A stretch of DNA of 64,000 bases, from NCBI RefSeq assembly GCF_022370755.2, contig NZ_CP092364.2, forward strand, positions 3,968,001-4,032,000. The letters run 5' to 3'. This document shows, piece after piece, positions 33,070 through 42,619 of the stretch. The notes beneath the pieces were generated by a model. It had not been told where the DNA came from, made no database searches, and was given only the letters and a program-made list of their open reading frames with translations. A program made the position numbers and the translations under genes. Source of the stretch: Mycolicibacterium goodii (GTDB taxonomy: Bacteria > Actinomycetota > Actinomycetes > Mycobacteriales > Mycobacteriaceae). The first letter of the stretch is position 1. The number at the start of each line of letters is the position of its first letter.

Positions 33070-34292
33070 CGGACCGCCTCGAACACCGCGGCCAGACCCT
33101 GGCCTCCGCCGATGCACATGGTCTCGAGCACGTAGCGGGCATCGCGGCGGACCGCCTCGTGCGCCGCGGTCGCGAGGATGCGTGCGCCGGTCGCACCGAT
33201 CGGGTGGCCCAGCGAGATTCCGGATCCGTTGGGGTTCAACCGGTCGTCGAGCGGGTCGACCTTCCATTCGGCGAGCACCGCGAGCACCTGCGCGGCGAAC
33301 GCCTCGTTGAGTTCGATGAGGTCCACCTCGTCGAGGGTGATCCCGGCGCGCTGCAGTGCCGCGTCGGTCGCGGTGACCGGCCCGATGCCCATCCGTTCAG
33401 GGGCGCAGCCGGTGACCGCCCACGATTTGAGCGCCAACATCGGTGCGAGACCGCGCTTCTCGGCTTCACCGCGAGTGGTCACGATGCACATGGCGGCGCC
33501 GTCGTTCTGCCCGGAGGCGTTGCCCGCGGTGACGGTGGCCGCGTTGTCGACCTTGCCGCGGACCGGGCGCAGCGCGGCCAGTGTCTCGATCTCGATGTCG
33601 GCGCGGGGATGCTCGTCGCGGTCGACGACGGTGTCGGGCCTGCCGCGCTTGCCGGGGACGGTGACCGGTACGAGCTCGTCGGCGAAGCGGCCGGCGTCGT
33701 GTGCGGCAACGGCACGGTGGTGTGAACGCAGAGCGAGTTCGTCCTGTTCGGCGCGGCCGATGCCGTACTCGCGGCGCAGATTCTCGGCGGTCTCGATCAT
33801 GCCGCCTGCAATGGGATGGCTTGTGCCACCGGCGGTTTCCCGGGCACGATCCAGCCGGTCCTGGAGCGCGACACCGCCCTGGCGCACTCCGGTACGCAGG
33901 CCGAGGGCGTAGTGCTCGACGTTCGACATCGACTCGGCACCGCCTGCCACGACCACCCTGGCCGCGCCGGTGGCGACCTGGCCTGCCGCGTACAGCACAG
34001 CCTGCAACCCGGAGCCGCAGCGCCGGTCGAGTTGCAGGCCGGGGACACCCGTGCCCAGGCCCGCGTCGAGTGCGGCGATCCGTCCGATCGCGGGCGCCTC
34101 GCCGCTGGGATAGCCGTGACCCAGGACGACGTCGTCGACGTCCCCCTCGCCGAGTCCGGTCCGAGTGACCAACTCGCGCAGCGTCGACGTCGCGAGGTCG
34201 GCGGCCGTCAGCGCCGCTAACGCGCCACCCATCCGGCCGACCGGCGTGCGGAGGGGGCTGCAGATGACCACTTGGGACGCGTCGGATGTCAT
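33066..34292 (-). CDS. pcaF: 3-oxoadipyl-CoA thiolase
   Basis: Thiolase that splits 3-oxoadipyl-CoA into succinyl-CoA and acetyl-CoA, the last step of the pathway. The 408-residue protein has the acyl-accepting cysteine in DRRCGSGLQA, NEAFAAQVLAVL, the histidine in GHPIGATGAR, and the second cysteine in CIGGGQG. It is the first gene of the operon and divergent from a LysR gene. General acetyl-CoA acetyltransferases look very similar, so the specific name depends on the operon. Confidence 0.88.
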   Translation of the reverse strand: MTSDASQVVICSPLRTPVGRMGGALAALTAADLATSTLRELVTRTGLGEGDVDDVVLGHGYPSGEAPAIGRIAALDAGLGTGVPGLQLDRRCGSGLQAVLYAAGQVATGAARVVVAGGAESMSNVEHYALGLRTGVRQGGVALQDRLDRARETAGGTSHPIAGGMIETAENLRREYGIGRAEQDELALRSHHRAVAAHDAGRFADELVPVTVPGKRGRPDTVVDRDEHPRADIEIETLAALRPVRGKVDNAATVTAGNASGQNDGAAMCIVTTRGEAEKRGLAPMLALKSWAVTGCAPERMGIGPVTATDAALQRAGITLDEVDLIELNEAFAAQVLAVLAEWKVDPLDDRLNPNGSGISLGHPIGATGARILATAAHEAVRRDARYVLETMCIGGGQGLAAVFEAVR

Positions 34293-34365
34293 GCTTCGAC
34301 GGTAAAGAGCTGCGGAGATATTGTGAAATACTCAGTTGATAGTTATTGATATCTGTGGGGTCTTT
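34293..34365. promoter_or_regulatory. Divergent control region pcaF / LysR
   Basis: 73 AT-rich bases. A candidate LysR-type box ATACTCAGTTGATAG is at 34328-34342, inside a wider GATAT...ATATC inverted repeat (about 34316-34352). The arrangement suggests that the LysR protein at 34366 controls pcaF-catD-pcaI-pcaJ and itself. Confidence 0.55.
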
Positions 34366-35283
34366 ATGGAGCTGCGGCACCTGCGATACTTCCGCGTGGT
34401 CGGTGAGGAATTGCACTTCGGCCGCGCCGCGGAACGGCTGCACATCGCCCAGCCACCGTTGTCCCAGCAGATCCGTCAGCTTGAACGCGAGCTCGGATGC
34501 GCCCTGCTGACCCGTACCACCCGCAGTGTCGAACTCACCGCGGCCGGGCACGCCTACTTGCGGCGCGCCGTCGAGATCCTCGACGCCGTCGACTCGGCGA
34601 ACATCGAGGCGCAACGGATCGCCGCTGGTGTCCAGGGCCGGATCACGATCGGATGCGTCGGATCGGCCACCTACTCACTGCTGCCCCGACTCGTGCGGGC
34701 GCTCGGCGAATCGCTGCCAGCCGTCGAGGTGACCGTGCGCGGTGAGATGCTCGCGCCCGCACAGATCGAGGCGCTGCTGTCCGGCGGTATCGAGCTGGGC
34801 CTGTTGCGGCCCCCGGTTCACCACGACGCGGTGCTCACACACATCGTCCGCCGCGACGGCCTGGTGGTGGCGCTGCCCGCCGACCATGCCCTGGCCTCCC
34901 GCGCCGGCGTCACGGTGGCCGACCTGCGCGACGAGGATTTCGTGGTCCACACCGGGCACGGGCGGTCCGTGATGAGCAATCTCGTGGCCTCGGTGTGCGC
35001 CGACGCGGGGTTTCTGCCACGCATCCGGCAGGAGGTCTCGGAGACCTCGACTCTGGTGACCCTGGTGGCCGCGGGGCTGGGAGTGGCGATCGTGCCTGAT
35101 CCGACGACGGCACTCGACATCGCGGGGGTGCGCTACGTTCCACTGGAGCCCGCGGGCCTGGGCGTGGACCTGCTCGCCGCGCATATGGGCGAGTCGCCGC
35201 TCATCACCAACGTGCTCGATGTGTTGCGGACCGTCGTCACCGGCGGGGCGGACTCGCCCTCGTCGGCGCGCCCCGACACCTAG
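34366..35283 (+). CDS. LysR-family regulator of the pca operon
   Basis: A 305-residue LysR protein. The DNA-binding domain reads MELRHLRYFRVVGEELHFGR and AQPPLSQQIRQLERELG, and the effector domain runs from about residue 90. It starts at ATG 34366, 73 bases from the divergent pcaF start, the usual position for a pathway regulator. Its closest look-alike in the window is the cat/ben regulator at 15897-16823. The effector is presumably a pathway intermediate such as 3-oxoadipate or muconate; the sequence does not tell. Confidence 0.88.
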   Translation: MELRHLRYFRVVGEELHFGRAAERLHIAQPPLSQQIRQLERELGCALLTRTTRSVELTAAGHAYLRRAVEILDAVDSANIEAQRIAAGVQGRITIGCVGSATYSLLPRLVRALGESLPAVEVTVRGEMLAPAQIEALLSGGIELGLLRPPVHHDAVLTHIVRRDGLVVALPADHALASRAGVTVADLRDEDFVVHTGHGRSVMSNLVASVCADAGFLPRIRQEVSETSTLVTLVAAGLGVAIVPDPTTALDIAGVRYVPLEPAGLGVDLLAAHMGESPLITNVLDVLRTVVTGGADSPSSARPDT

Positions 35284-35293
35284 GGTGGTTCCC

Positions 35294-36151
35294 ATGGCAC
35301 AGGCACCGTTGTCCGGCAAGACGATGTTCATCTCCGGCGCGAGCCGCGGTATCGGGCTGGCGATCGCCAAGCGGGCCGCCGCCGACGGCGCCAACATCGC
35401 CCTGATCGCCAAGACCGCCGAACCGCATCCCAAGCTCGAGGGCACCATCTACACCGCAGCCGAGGAGATCGAGGACGCCGGCGGGCAGGCCCTTCCGATC
35501 GTCGGCGACGTGCGCGACGGGGACTCGGTGGCCGCCGCGGTGACCAAGGCCGTCGAACAGTTCGGTGGCATCGACATCTGCGTCAACAACGCCTCGGCGA
35601 TCAACCTCGGCTCGATCGAGGACGTGCCGCTCAAGCGGTTCGATCTGATGAACGGGATCCAGATCCGCGGCACCTACGCCGTGTCTCAGGCCTGCATCCC
35701 GCACATGAAAGGCCGTGAGAATCCGCACATCCTGACACTGTCCCCGCCGATCCGGCTGGAGTCCGAGTGGCTCAAGCCGACCGCGTACATGATGGCGAAG
35801 TTCGGGATGACCTTGTGCGCCTTGGGCATCGCCGAAGAGATGCGTGAGCACGGCATCGCGTCCAACACGCTGTGGCCACGCACCCTGGTCGCCACCGCCG
35901 CGGTGCAGAACCTGCTCGGCGGCGACGAGGCCATGGCACGCGCGCGCAAACCTCAGGTGTATGCCGACGCGGCCTACGCGATCTTCACCAAACCGGCCCG
36001 CGCGTTCACGGGCAACACATTGCTGTGCGAGGACGTGCTGCTGGATTCCGGTGTCACCGACCTGTCGGTGTACGACTGCGTGCCCGGCGGCGAACTCGGC
36101 GTCGATCTGTGGGTCGACAGCCCCAACCCACCCGGCTACACCGCCCCGTAA
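35294..36151 (+). CDS. Short-chain dehydrogenase/reductase (Rv3224-like, HSDL2 type)
   Basis: A 285-residue NAD(P)-dependent short-chain dehydrogenase. The cofactor loop is ISGASRGIGLAIA, NNAS follows, and the catalytic YMMAK is in LKPTAYMMAKFGM. The C-terminal half lacks a usual SCP2 domain. The HSDL2-like group is marked by the TLSPPIRLESEWL segment in place of the common serine strand. The gene is 10 bases after the LysR gene but is syntenic with Rv3224 of M. tuberculosis, so it belongs to the core, not to the island. Substrate unknown. Confidence 0.85.
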   Translation: MAQAPLSGKTMFISGASRGIGLAIAKRAAADGANIALIAKTAEPHPKLEGTIYTAAEEIEDAGGQALPIVGDVRDGDSVAAAVTKAVEQFGGIDICVNNASAINLGSIEDVPLKRFDLMNGIQIRGTYAVSQACIPHMKGRENPHILTLSPPIRLESEWLKPTAYMMAKFGMTLCALGIAEEMREHGIASNTLWPRTLVATAAVQNLLGGDEAMARARKPQVYADAAYAIFTKPARAFTGNTLLCEDVLLDSGVTDLSVYDCVPGGELGVDLWVDSPNPPGYTAP

Positions 36152-36189
36152 CCCTCTGGGAGTCGGCGTATTCGGCCATACTTGAGCTT

Positions 36190-36975
36190 GTGCCTGCTCC
36201 CAAGCCCACGAACTGGGCGAACGGCCGCTACGTTGCCGTCGCCGAACGCATCGCCGCCGTCGCCGAAGAGGTCGTCATGGCGGTCGACCACCGCACACCA
36301 CTGGCCGAGGCCGAGGTCGTCGACCTCGCCTGCGGTACCGGAAGCGCGGCACTGTCGGCCGTGGCCGCGGGCGCCAATGTGACCGGTGTGGACATCACGC
36401 CCGAACTTCTCGAGATCGCGAAGACCCGACCGGGGGGCGAACAGGTCACATGGGTCGCCGCCGATGCCGCGCACACGGGCCTGCCCGACGGCGGGTTCGA
36501 TGCCGCGGTGTCCAACATGGGCATCATCTTCGTCGAGCCGACGAGCCTGGTGGCCGAGGTCGCCCGGTTGCTGCGTCCGGGTGCCGTCTTCGGCTTCTCT
36601 TCCTGGGTGCGCGACGACACCGAGAACCCGTTCTTCACGCCCATCGTGGCTGTCCTCGGCCCGCCACCGCCGACCGACTACACCCATGACCAATGGGGTG
36701 ATCGCGACACCGTGGCGCAGCGCCTGGCCGCCGACTTCGATGACCTCGTCGTCGAAACGTCCTCACTCACCTGGAATTTCGCCTCGCTGGGCGCGGCGTT
36801 GGCGTTCCTGGAGAACGAATCACCGGCGCACGTCAACCTGTTCCAGAGTCTCGACGGGCCGGATCGGGACCGCCTGCGCGCCGCCTTCGAGGCAGCGCTG
36901 AGCAGGCACGTCGACGGCACCGGCGCCGTGTCGTTCAGCAGCCCGTACCTGGTGACGACGGCCGTGCGCCGCTGA
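36190..36975 (+). CDS. Class I SAM-dependent methyltransferase
   Basis: A 261-residue methyltransferase with motif I VVDLACGTGSAAL at about residues 38-50, motif II VTGVDITPELL, and a segment FDAAVSNMGIIFVEP for motif IV, then LRPGAVFGFSSW. This is the UbiE-like group that acts on small molecules or lipids. GTG 36190 is the best start; a frame open further upstream is a shadow of the dehydrogenase gene. Substrate unknown. Confidence 0.82.
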   Translation: MPAPKPTNWANGRYVAVAERIAAVAEEVVMAVDHRTPLAEAEVVDLACGTGSAALSAVAAGANVTGVDITPELLEIAKTRPGGEQVTWVAADAAHTGLPDGGFDAAVSNMGIIFVEPTSLVAEVARLLRPGAVFGFSSWVRDDTENPFFTPIVAVLGPPPPTDYTHDQWGDRDTVAQRLAADFDDLVVETSSLTWNFASLGAALAFLENESPAHVNLFQSLDGPDRDRLRAAFEAALSRHVDGTGAVSFSSPYLVTTAVRR

Positions 36976-36982
36976 GCACGGA

Positions 36983-38482
36983 TCACTCGGCCTGATACAG
37001 GATTCCGCGGGCGATCGCCTCGCGGATCTCGGGCAGCGCAGCGTCGGCCAGCGCATCGGCGTCGACACCGTGGTGCGCGGCCAGCAGCTCGATCAGCATG
37101 CCGAGGGGCACCTCACCGCGACACCCCGCGAACAGCGACCGCATGACGTCGTCGACACCGATCACGGCGCCGGGCCCGCCAGGGCGACGGACCGCGGCGC
37201 CGACCTGCTGCCATCCGTTCGGCCCGGGCAGGAACTGCTCCTCGAGGAAGACCGGTGCGGTCGACAACCGTGCGGTCAGCAGTTGTTCGTCGGAGCTCTC
37301 GCGCAGATACGCCCGCCGCGCGAAGAACGCCTCGACCTCCGAGCCCGTGACGAGTTCGTCCGCGCCGGTGATCTCTTCGAAGATCTGCTCGGGCGGCTCG
37401 CCCCCGCGCGGCGCGCGCAGCAGGATCAGGCCCATGCCGACGCCTACGATGTCCTGTTCGGTGAACCAGTCCAACCACTGCCCGCCACGTTGCGCGGCCT
37501 GCTGCGGCGTCTCACCGGCGTCGGCGAGCCACAGCGAGATGTAGCTGATCGGGTCCGCCAGTTCGCGCTGCACCACCCAGGCATGCAGACCGGTGCCTGC
37601 CAGCCAACCCGAGACCCGGTCTCGCCAGTCGGCGTCACGCATGACGATCCAGTTGGCCATGATGTGGGCCGTGCCGCCGGGGTTCAGGTGATCGCCGACC
37701 TGCTCGATCAGGCTCTGGGACACCGCATCTCCGGCCATGCCGGAATCACGGTAGATGTAGTCGCGTGCGCCCGAGCCGACCACGAACGGCGGGTTGGAGA
37801 CGATCAGGTCGAACCGCTCCCCTGCCACGGGCTCGAACAGGCTGCCCTGCCGCAGATCCCACGACATCCCGTTGAGTCGGGCCGTCGCTGCGGCCAGCGT
37901 CAGTGCCCGCGCATTGGTGTCCGTCGCGACGATGTGATCCGAGTGCGCGTCGAGGTGCAGTGCCTGGATTCCGCATCCGGTGCCCAGATCGAGCACACGA
38001 CCGGCCGGGGTCCGCATGACGGCGCGCGCCAGCGACACCGACGCGCCGCCGATGCCGAGAACATGGTCGTGGCGCAGCGGCCCCCTGCGCAGCACCGCAT
38101 CCTGATCGGAGACGACGAAGAAGTCGCGGGCCCCGTCGCTGTGCGGGCGGATGTCGAGCACCGCGCGCACCGCATCGTCTCCGGCCGCCTCGAGCACGCC
38201 GTTGGCCACGAGGGCCGCCACCCCGGCCGACGGCAGTGCGACCTCGACAGCAGCCCGCGATTCCTCGCTGCCGAGCAGGAACAGCCGCACCAGGACCGCG
38301 AGGCGCTGCCGGTCGGCCGCCGCGTTACGTGTGGCGTGCAGGGCGGGCCACCAGACACCGCGCAGCAGCGCGGCATCGGCCGGTTCCCCGAGCAACTCGG
38401 CGACACCGTCGACGGTGTAGCCGGCCGACCTGAAATCGGCGCCGATCGCATCGATGACGGCGCCGTCGATCTGGCCGGTCAA
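36983..38482 (-). CDS. Large N6-type class I methyltransferase (PrmC/HemK-like core)
   Basis: A 499-residue methyltransferase. The core is at about residues 150-320 with VLDLGTGCGIQALHL (motif I) and IVSNPPFVVGSG, the NPPF motif typical of N-methylation of amide or amino groups in protein, RNA or DNA. It has a helical N-terminal domain (about 1-130) and a C-terminal domain of some 170 residues, larger than PrmC. The best start is the TTG at 38482, which overlaps the SRAP stop (TTGA); the frame further upstream runs antisense-free but out of phase within the SRAP gene. Target unknown. Confidence 0.82.
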   Translation of the reverse strand: MTGQIDGAVIDAIGADFRSAGYTVDGVAELLGEPADAALLRGVWWPALHATRNAAADRQRLAVLVRLFLLGSEESRAAVEVALPSAGVAALVANGVLEAAGDDAVRAVLDIRPHSDGARDFFVVSDQDAVLRRGPLRHDHVLGIGGASVSLARAVMRTPAGRVLDLGTGCGIQALHLDAHSDHIVATDTNARALTLAAATARLNGMSWDLRQGSLFEPVAGERFDLIVSNPPFVVGSGARDYIYRDSGMAGDAVSQSLIEQVGDHLNPGGTAHIMANWIVMRDADWRDRVSGWLAGTGLHAWVVQRELADPISYISLWLADAGETPQQAAQRGGQWLDWFTEQDIVGVGMGLILLRAPRGGEPPEQIFEEITGADELVTGSEVEAFFARRAYLRESSDEQLLTARLSTAPVFLEEQFLPGPNGWQQVGAAVRRPGGPGAVIGVDDVMRSLFAGCRGEVPLGMLIELLAAHHGVDADALADAALPEIREAIARGILYQAE

Positions 38483-39282
38483 AAAAGTTCGGCCTGTTCG
38501 GATTCGGGCTCGGCGGGCTCGATGAGCTCCGGGCCGTTGTTGCGGATGCTGTTGACCAGCCGCGACACCTGCCGGATGGCGATGCGGTCGAGGTCGCCGT
38601 GGCCGCGCAGCAGCCCCTCGTCGATCGGGGAGTCCGGGTCGAGCCACCGATCCCAGTCCGTTTCGCTGATGGTCAGCGGCATGCGGTCGTGGATCTCGGC
38701 GAGCGGCCCGGCGGCGTCGGTGGTGATGATCGTGCAGCTCAGCAGCGGCGGCTGGTCCTTGGGCGCACCTTGGGGCCGCCAGGTGGTCCACAACCCCGCC
38801 ATGAACAACGGTTCCCCGTCGGCGCCGTACATGTAGAACGGCGTCTTGCCGGGCTTCTTGCCGGATTTGCCGTCCGCGACCGGGTTCGGCCGCCACTCGT
38901 ACCAGCCGTCCATCGGGATCAGGCAGCGCTTGCTCTTGGCCGAGCTGCGGAACGCCGGCGACGTGGTCACCTTGTCGGCGCGGGCGTTGATCAGCAGCGG
39001 CCCCTTGTTGTCGGGGCTGCCGTCCTCGGTGGTCTTGACCCACGGCGGGATCAGACCCCACCGCATCGACCGCAACCGTCGCGTGGACTCGTCCTCGGGT
39101 TCGGTGTGACGTTTGACCACGCTGGTGATCGTGGTCGTGGGCGCGACGTTGTAGTTCGGGCCCGCCACATCCTTGTCCCCTGAGCTCCCGGCAGCCGCTG
39201 TCGCCGCCGTAGTCTCGTCGATGGCCTCGATCTTCTGCGCCAGCAGCGCCGGATCGGTGGTGACCGCAAAACGTCCACACAT
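38479..39282 (-). CDS. SRAP (SOS response-associated peptidase) family protein
   Basis: A DNA-protein crosslink sensor of the HMCES/YedK group that covalently binds abasic sites in single-stranded DNA through Cys2. The 267-residue protein begins MCGRFAV, placing the reactive cysteine at position 2 when ATG 39282 is used; upstream starts would hide it. Other family residues are in [26 protein letters not shown] and the histidine in EIHDRMPL. An internal stretch from about residues 22-38 is Ala/Thr-rich. The gene overlaps the methyltransferase gene by four bases and corresponds to Rv3226c. Confidence 0.9.
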   Translation of the reverse strand: MCGRFAVTTDPALLAQKIEAIDETTAATAAAGSSGDKDVAGPNYNVAPTTTITSVVKRHTEPEDESTRRLRSMRWGLIPPWVKTTEDGSPDNKGPLLINARADKVTTSPAFRSSAKSKRCLIPMDGWYEWRPNPVADGKSGKKPGKTPFYMYGADGEPLFMAGLWTTWRPQGAPKDQPPLLSCTIITTDAAGPLAEIHDRMPLTISETDWDRWLDPDSPIDEGLLRGHGDLDRIAIRQVSRLVNSIRNNGPELIEPAEPESEQAELF

Positions 39283-39336
39283 GTTTCCCATGGTTGCAGA
39301 GTCGGCCGACCGGGGGCGATGAGGCAGGATGTAGCC

Positions 39337-40668
39337 GTGAGTGAACGTGCGGGTGAGGAGCAGAAACCACACTGGGCAGCCCCGTCGACGACGGTCCCCG
39401 TCGACGCGACGGTGATTGTCCCCGGATCGAAATCGCTGACCAACCGAGCGCTGATCCTCGCGGCCCTGGCCACTCCGCAGGGCGTCTCCACCATCAGCGG
39501 CGCGCTTCGCAGCCGTGACACCGACCTCATGATCGAGGCGATCCGCACGCTGGGTGTCACGGTCGACGTCGCCGGGGGCGACCCCACCGAACTGACCGTC
39601 CGAGGCGGTATCGCGCCGGCCCCCGGCGCGCGCGTGGACTGCGGGCTGGCCGGAACCGTGCTGCGCTTCGTTCCGCCCGTCGCCGCCCTGAGCCGCGCGT
39701 CGGTCATGTTCGACGGCGACGAACAGGCCAGGTCACGGCCCATCGCGCCACTGCTCGACGGCTTGCGCCGTCTGGGCGTGGACCTGGAGGGCGATGGGTT
39801 GCCGTTCACGGTGCGCGGCACCGGCGCGGTGGGTGGCGGCACCGTGGAGATCGACGCCTCCGGCTCGTCGCAGTTCGTCTCGGGTCTGCTGCTGGCCGGG
39901 GCGGGTTTCGACAACGGGCTGACGATCGTGCACACCGGCACGTCGGTGCCTTCGGCCCCGCACGTGGCGATGACGGTCGCGATGCTGCGTGACGCGGGCG
40001 TCGAGGTCGATGATTCGATGCCCAACCGCTGGCACGTCTCACCGGGTCCGGTCGCCGCGCGCTCGTGGAGCATCGAGCCCGATCTGTCCAATGCGACCCC
40101 GTTCCTGGCCGCCGCGCTGGTCACCGGCGGCACGATCCGGATCGCGGGATGGCCGGCTGTCAGCATCCAGCCCGCCGACACCATCCTGGAATTGCTCGCC
40201 ACCGTCGGCGGTGCGGTGCGCGACGTCGACGGGCACCTCGAGGTCACCGGGTCACAGGAGTACGGCGGGTTCGAGGCCGATCTTCACGACGTGGGTGAAC
40301 TCGCGCCGACCGTCGCCGCACTGGCGGCCCTGGCCAAGGAGGGCTCCACGTCGCAGTTGCGTGGTATCGCGCATCTGCGCGGGCACGAGACCGACAGACT
40401 GGCCGCGCTGACCGCGGAGATCAACGGCCTGGGCGGGGATTGCCGTGAGACCGACGACGGACTGCTCATCACGGCCCGGCCGCTGCACGGCGGCACGTGG
40501 CGGTCCTACGCCGACCATCGAATGGCCACCGCCGGCGCCATCATCGGCCTGCGCGTGCCCGGCGTCGAGGTGGAGAACATCGAGACCACGGCCAAGACCC
40601 TGCCCGACTTCCCGCTGATGTGGGTCGACATGCTGTCGGGCGACGCAGGGGGGAACCGGCAGCGTTGA
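39337..40668 (+). CDS. aroA: 3-phosphoshikimate 1-carboxyvinyltransferase (EPSP synthase)
   Basis: Joins phosphoenolpyruvate to shikimate-3-phosphate in the shikimate pathway. The 443-residue two-domain protein has [17 protein letters not shown] near the N-terminus, [27 protein letters not shown], and [11 protein letters not shown] and [11 protein letters not shown] in the C-terminal half. I used GTG 39337; ATG 39319 gives six more residues. It is divergent from SRAP and its stop overlaps the TTG of rsgA. Confidence 0.93.
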   Translation: MSERAGEEQKPHWAAPSTTVPVDATVIVPGSKSLTNRALILAALATPQGVSTISGALRSRDTDLMIEAIRTLGVTVDVAGGDPTELTVRGGIAPAPGARVDCGLAGTVLRFVPPVAALSRASVMFDGDEQARSRPIAPLLDGLRRLGVDLEGDGLPFTVRGTGAVGGGTVEIDASGSSQFVSGLLLAGAGFDNGLTIVHTGTSVPSAPHVAMTVAMLRDAGVEVDDSMPNRWHVSPGPVAARSWSIEPDLSNATPFLAAALVTGGTIRIAGWPAVSIQPADTILELLATVGGAVRDVDGHLEVTGSQEYGGFEADLHDVGELAPTVAALAALAKEGSTSQLRGIAHLRGHETDRLAALTAEINGLGGDCRETDDGLLITARPLHGGTWRSYADHRMATAGAIIGLRVPGVEVENIETTAKTLPDFPLMWVDMLSGDAGGNRQR

Positions 40669-41672
40669 GTGCGCGGCGGTCTTTGAATTACGACGAGTCC
40701 GACGTCCGGATCCGGCCCGGTCGGGGCAGTCGCCCGCGCACCAAGAACCGGCCGGAGCACGCCGACGCACGATCCGCCATGATCGTCACGGTCGACCGTG
40801 GCCGCTGGGGATGCGCACTGGACCGCGATCCCGATCGTCTGGTGACCGCCATGCGTGCCCGCGAACTCGGCCGCACACCGATCGTGGTCGGTGACGACGT
40901 CGACGTGGTCGGCGACCTGTCGGGGCGCCCGGACACCCTGGCCCGCATCGTGCGCCGTGGTGAGCGTCGAACGGTGTTGCGCCGCACCGCGGATGACACC
41001 GATCCGACCGAGCGGGTGGTGGTGGCCAATGCCGACCAGTTGCTCATCGTCGTGGCGCTGGCGGATCCCCCGCCGCGGACCGGATTCGTCGAACGCGCGT
41101 TGATCGCCGCGTATGCCGGCGGTCTCAAACCTGTTCTGTGCCTGACCAAATCGGATCTGGCGCCACCGGAGCCGTTCGCGGCGCAGTTCGTCGACCTCGA
41201 CCTCACCATCGTCACCGCAGGCCGTGACGATCCGCTGGAAGTGATCGAGCCGGTGCTGGCCGGACAGGTCACGGTGTTCCTGGGGCATTCCGGGGTGGGC
41301 AAGTCCACGCTCGTGAATCGCCTGATCCCCGAGGCCGATCGGGCCACCGGTGAAGTGTCGGGGGTCGGCAAGGGCAAGCACACCTCGACGCAGTCGGTGG
41401 CGCTGCCGCTCGATCACGACGGTTGGGTGATCGACACCCCGGGCATCCGGTCATTCGGCCTGGCACACATCGAACCCGATGACGTCATCCTGGCGTTCTC
41501 CGATCTGGCGGACACCATCGAGGACTGTCCACGGGGATGCGGGCACATGGGTCCACCCGCCGACCCCGAGTGCGCGCTCGACACGCTCTCGGGACCGGCC
41601 GCCGATCGCGCCGCGGCCGCGCGCCGACTCCTGGCGGTGCTGAAAGACACCCGCAAGGCGCTCAACTCCTGA
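40665..41672 (+). CDS. rsgA: Ribosome small subunit GTPase RsgA
   Basis: Circularly permuted GTPase that checks late 30S assembly. In the 335-residue protein the motifs come in the order G4 (TKSDLA), G1 ([12 protein letters not shown]), G3 (DTPGIRSF), as expected for the permuted fold, with an N-terminal OB domain and a C-terminal zinc cluster ending in [16 protein letters not shown]. The likely start is TTG 40665, which overlaps the aroA stop (TTGA) and gives [13 protein letters not shown], the conserved N-terminus. Second gene of the aroA operon. Confidence 0.9.
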   Translation: MSARRSLNYDESDVRIRPGRGSRPRTKNRPEHADARSAMIVTVDRGRWGCALDRDPDRLVTAMRARELGRTPIVVGDDVDVVGDLSGRPDTLARIVRRGERRTVLRRTADDTDPTERVVVANADQLLIVVALADPPPRTGFVERALIAAYAGGLKPVLCLTKSDLAPPEPFAAQFVDLDLTIVTAGRDDPLEVIEPVLAGQVTVFLGHSGVGKSTLVNRLIPEADRATGEVSGVGKGKHTSTQSVALPLDHDGWVIDTPGIRSFGLAHIEPDDVILAFSDLADTIEDCPRGCGHMGPPADPECALDTLSGPAADRAAAARRLLAVLKDTRKALNS

Positions 41673-41752
41673 CGTGCCCCGAGGGTTTTTGAGAACCGCC
41701 TGTGTATCAGGGCCGAACCCTTGCTGGTTAGTACATCTAAGCCCTCGACGCC

Positions 41753-41977
41753 ATGACCGCGCGCCGGCGCGAACACGGATTCGAGCTGGATCTCGGCGAT
41801 CTCGGTCATCCCGGACCACGCAACGACGTCGACGACTACCTCGCAACCCGCGGCTGGACCACCACCCGGACACCGTTGGGCGCACTGCTCGGCGAGGCCG
41901 GATTCGAGCTGGCACGCCCGGTCGACGGGCGGAATTCGTTGAGCGACAACTACTACAGCACCGCGATCAAGCGCTGA
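41753..41977 (+). pseudogene. C-terminal remnant of a TIGR00027-type methyltransferase
   Basis: A 74-codon frame whose product reads like the last 60 residues of mycobacterial S-adenosylmethionine-dependent methyltransferases of the TIGR00027 family: DLGHPGPRNDVDDYLATRGW, then PLGALLGEAGF and a final DNYYSTAIK. The SAM-binding domain is missing and nothing upstream (80 bases to rsgA) restores it. I therefore read it as a truncated gene, although the fragment retains an ATG and could still be translated. Confidence 0.55.
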
Positions 41978-42005
41978 CGTCGGCGGTTGTCCCTGGATTC
42001 GACCT

Positions 42006-42434
42006 TCAGCTCTTGGCTTTGGCCTTCGACTGATCGGCCTGGGCCTGCTGCTTCTGCTGCGCCGCTTCTTCTTTCGCCTTGAGGAGCGCGGCACGGCCCT
42101 CGGGGCTGGCGGCTGAATTGCCAGGGGTTTTCGCCGTGGCGACGGCGGCACTGCAGTTGAGGTTGAGCAACACGGTGTCGGTGACCGGCTGGAAGTCGTC
42201 GCCTTTGAGCCACGGCGCCTGCTCGGAACTGGTCACTACGCAGTCGTCATCGTTGAGGGAATCGCCTGAGCGCGTGGCGATCACCCCCTTCATACCGGCA
42301 TCGGCGAGCGCCGACTCCGCGTCCGCGTACGTCTGGCCCGCGTAGTCGTCGGCGGAGGCGACGCCGGTGGCCAGCATTCCCACGGGTATCGCCGCGGCCG
42401 CGCTCAGGAGCGTCACGCCCAGGAGCTTCCTCAT
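42006..42434 (-). CDS. Small exported protein with a PASTA-like segment
   Basis: A 142-residue secreted protein of unknown function. Signal peptide: MRKLLGVTLLSAAAAIPVGML with an Ala-x-Ala cleavage site near SADD (residues 28-31). The mature part has one segment like a PASTA unit (GQTYADAESALADAGMKGVI), two cysteines (in DDDCVV and NLNCSAAV), and a Lys/Gln/Ala-rich tail that probably forms a helix. The start ATG 42434 has GGAGG five bases away; ATG 42437 is the alternative. Confidence 0.75.
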   Translation of the reverse strand: MRKLLGVTLLSAAAAIPVGMLATGVASADDYAGQTYADAESALADAGMKGVIATRSGDSLNDDDCVVTSSEQAPWLKGDDFQPVTDTVLLNLNCSAAVATAKTPGNSAASPEGRAALLKAKEEAAQQKQQAQADQSKAKAKS

Positions 42435-42569
42435 CATGTCCTCCAACGATCGATGTCAGAGCCACAGATTACGAACGGCGACTGCCAGTGCCCTGGGAAA
42501 ACGTCGCGGGTTTTCTTGGAACCGGCCGACCCGGAAAACATTCCCGACAGGAGGTAGGACAGCAAAGAC

Positions 42570-42606
42570 CGAGGGCGCATCCGACATGGTCGGTTGCGCC
42601 CTCGGC
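42570..42606 (-). terminator. Hairpin terminator after desA3
   Basis: Long stem: CCGAGGGCGCA at 42570-42580 pairs with 42596-42606, continued inward by CCGAC/GTCGG around the loop ATG, with one T-T mismatch. Read on the minus strand it lies 13 bases after the desA3 stop and is followed by TCTTTGC. Confidence 0.75.
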
Positions 42607-42619
42607 CGGTGGTGCAGGA

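Noticed and set aside
38483..39370. A long N-terminal extension of the methyltransferase frame over the SRAP gene
   Set aside because: The extension is an out-of-phase reading of SRAP, full of Arg, Asp and Gly, and the TTG start overlapping the SRAP stop explains the gene better.
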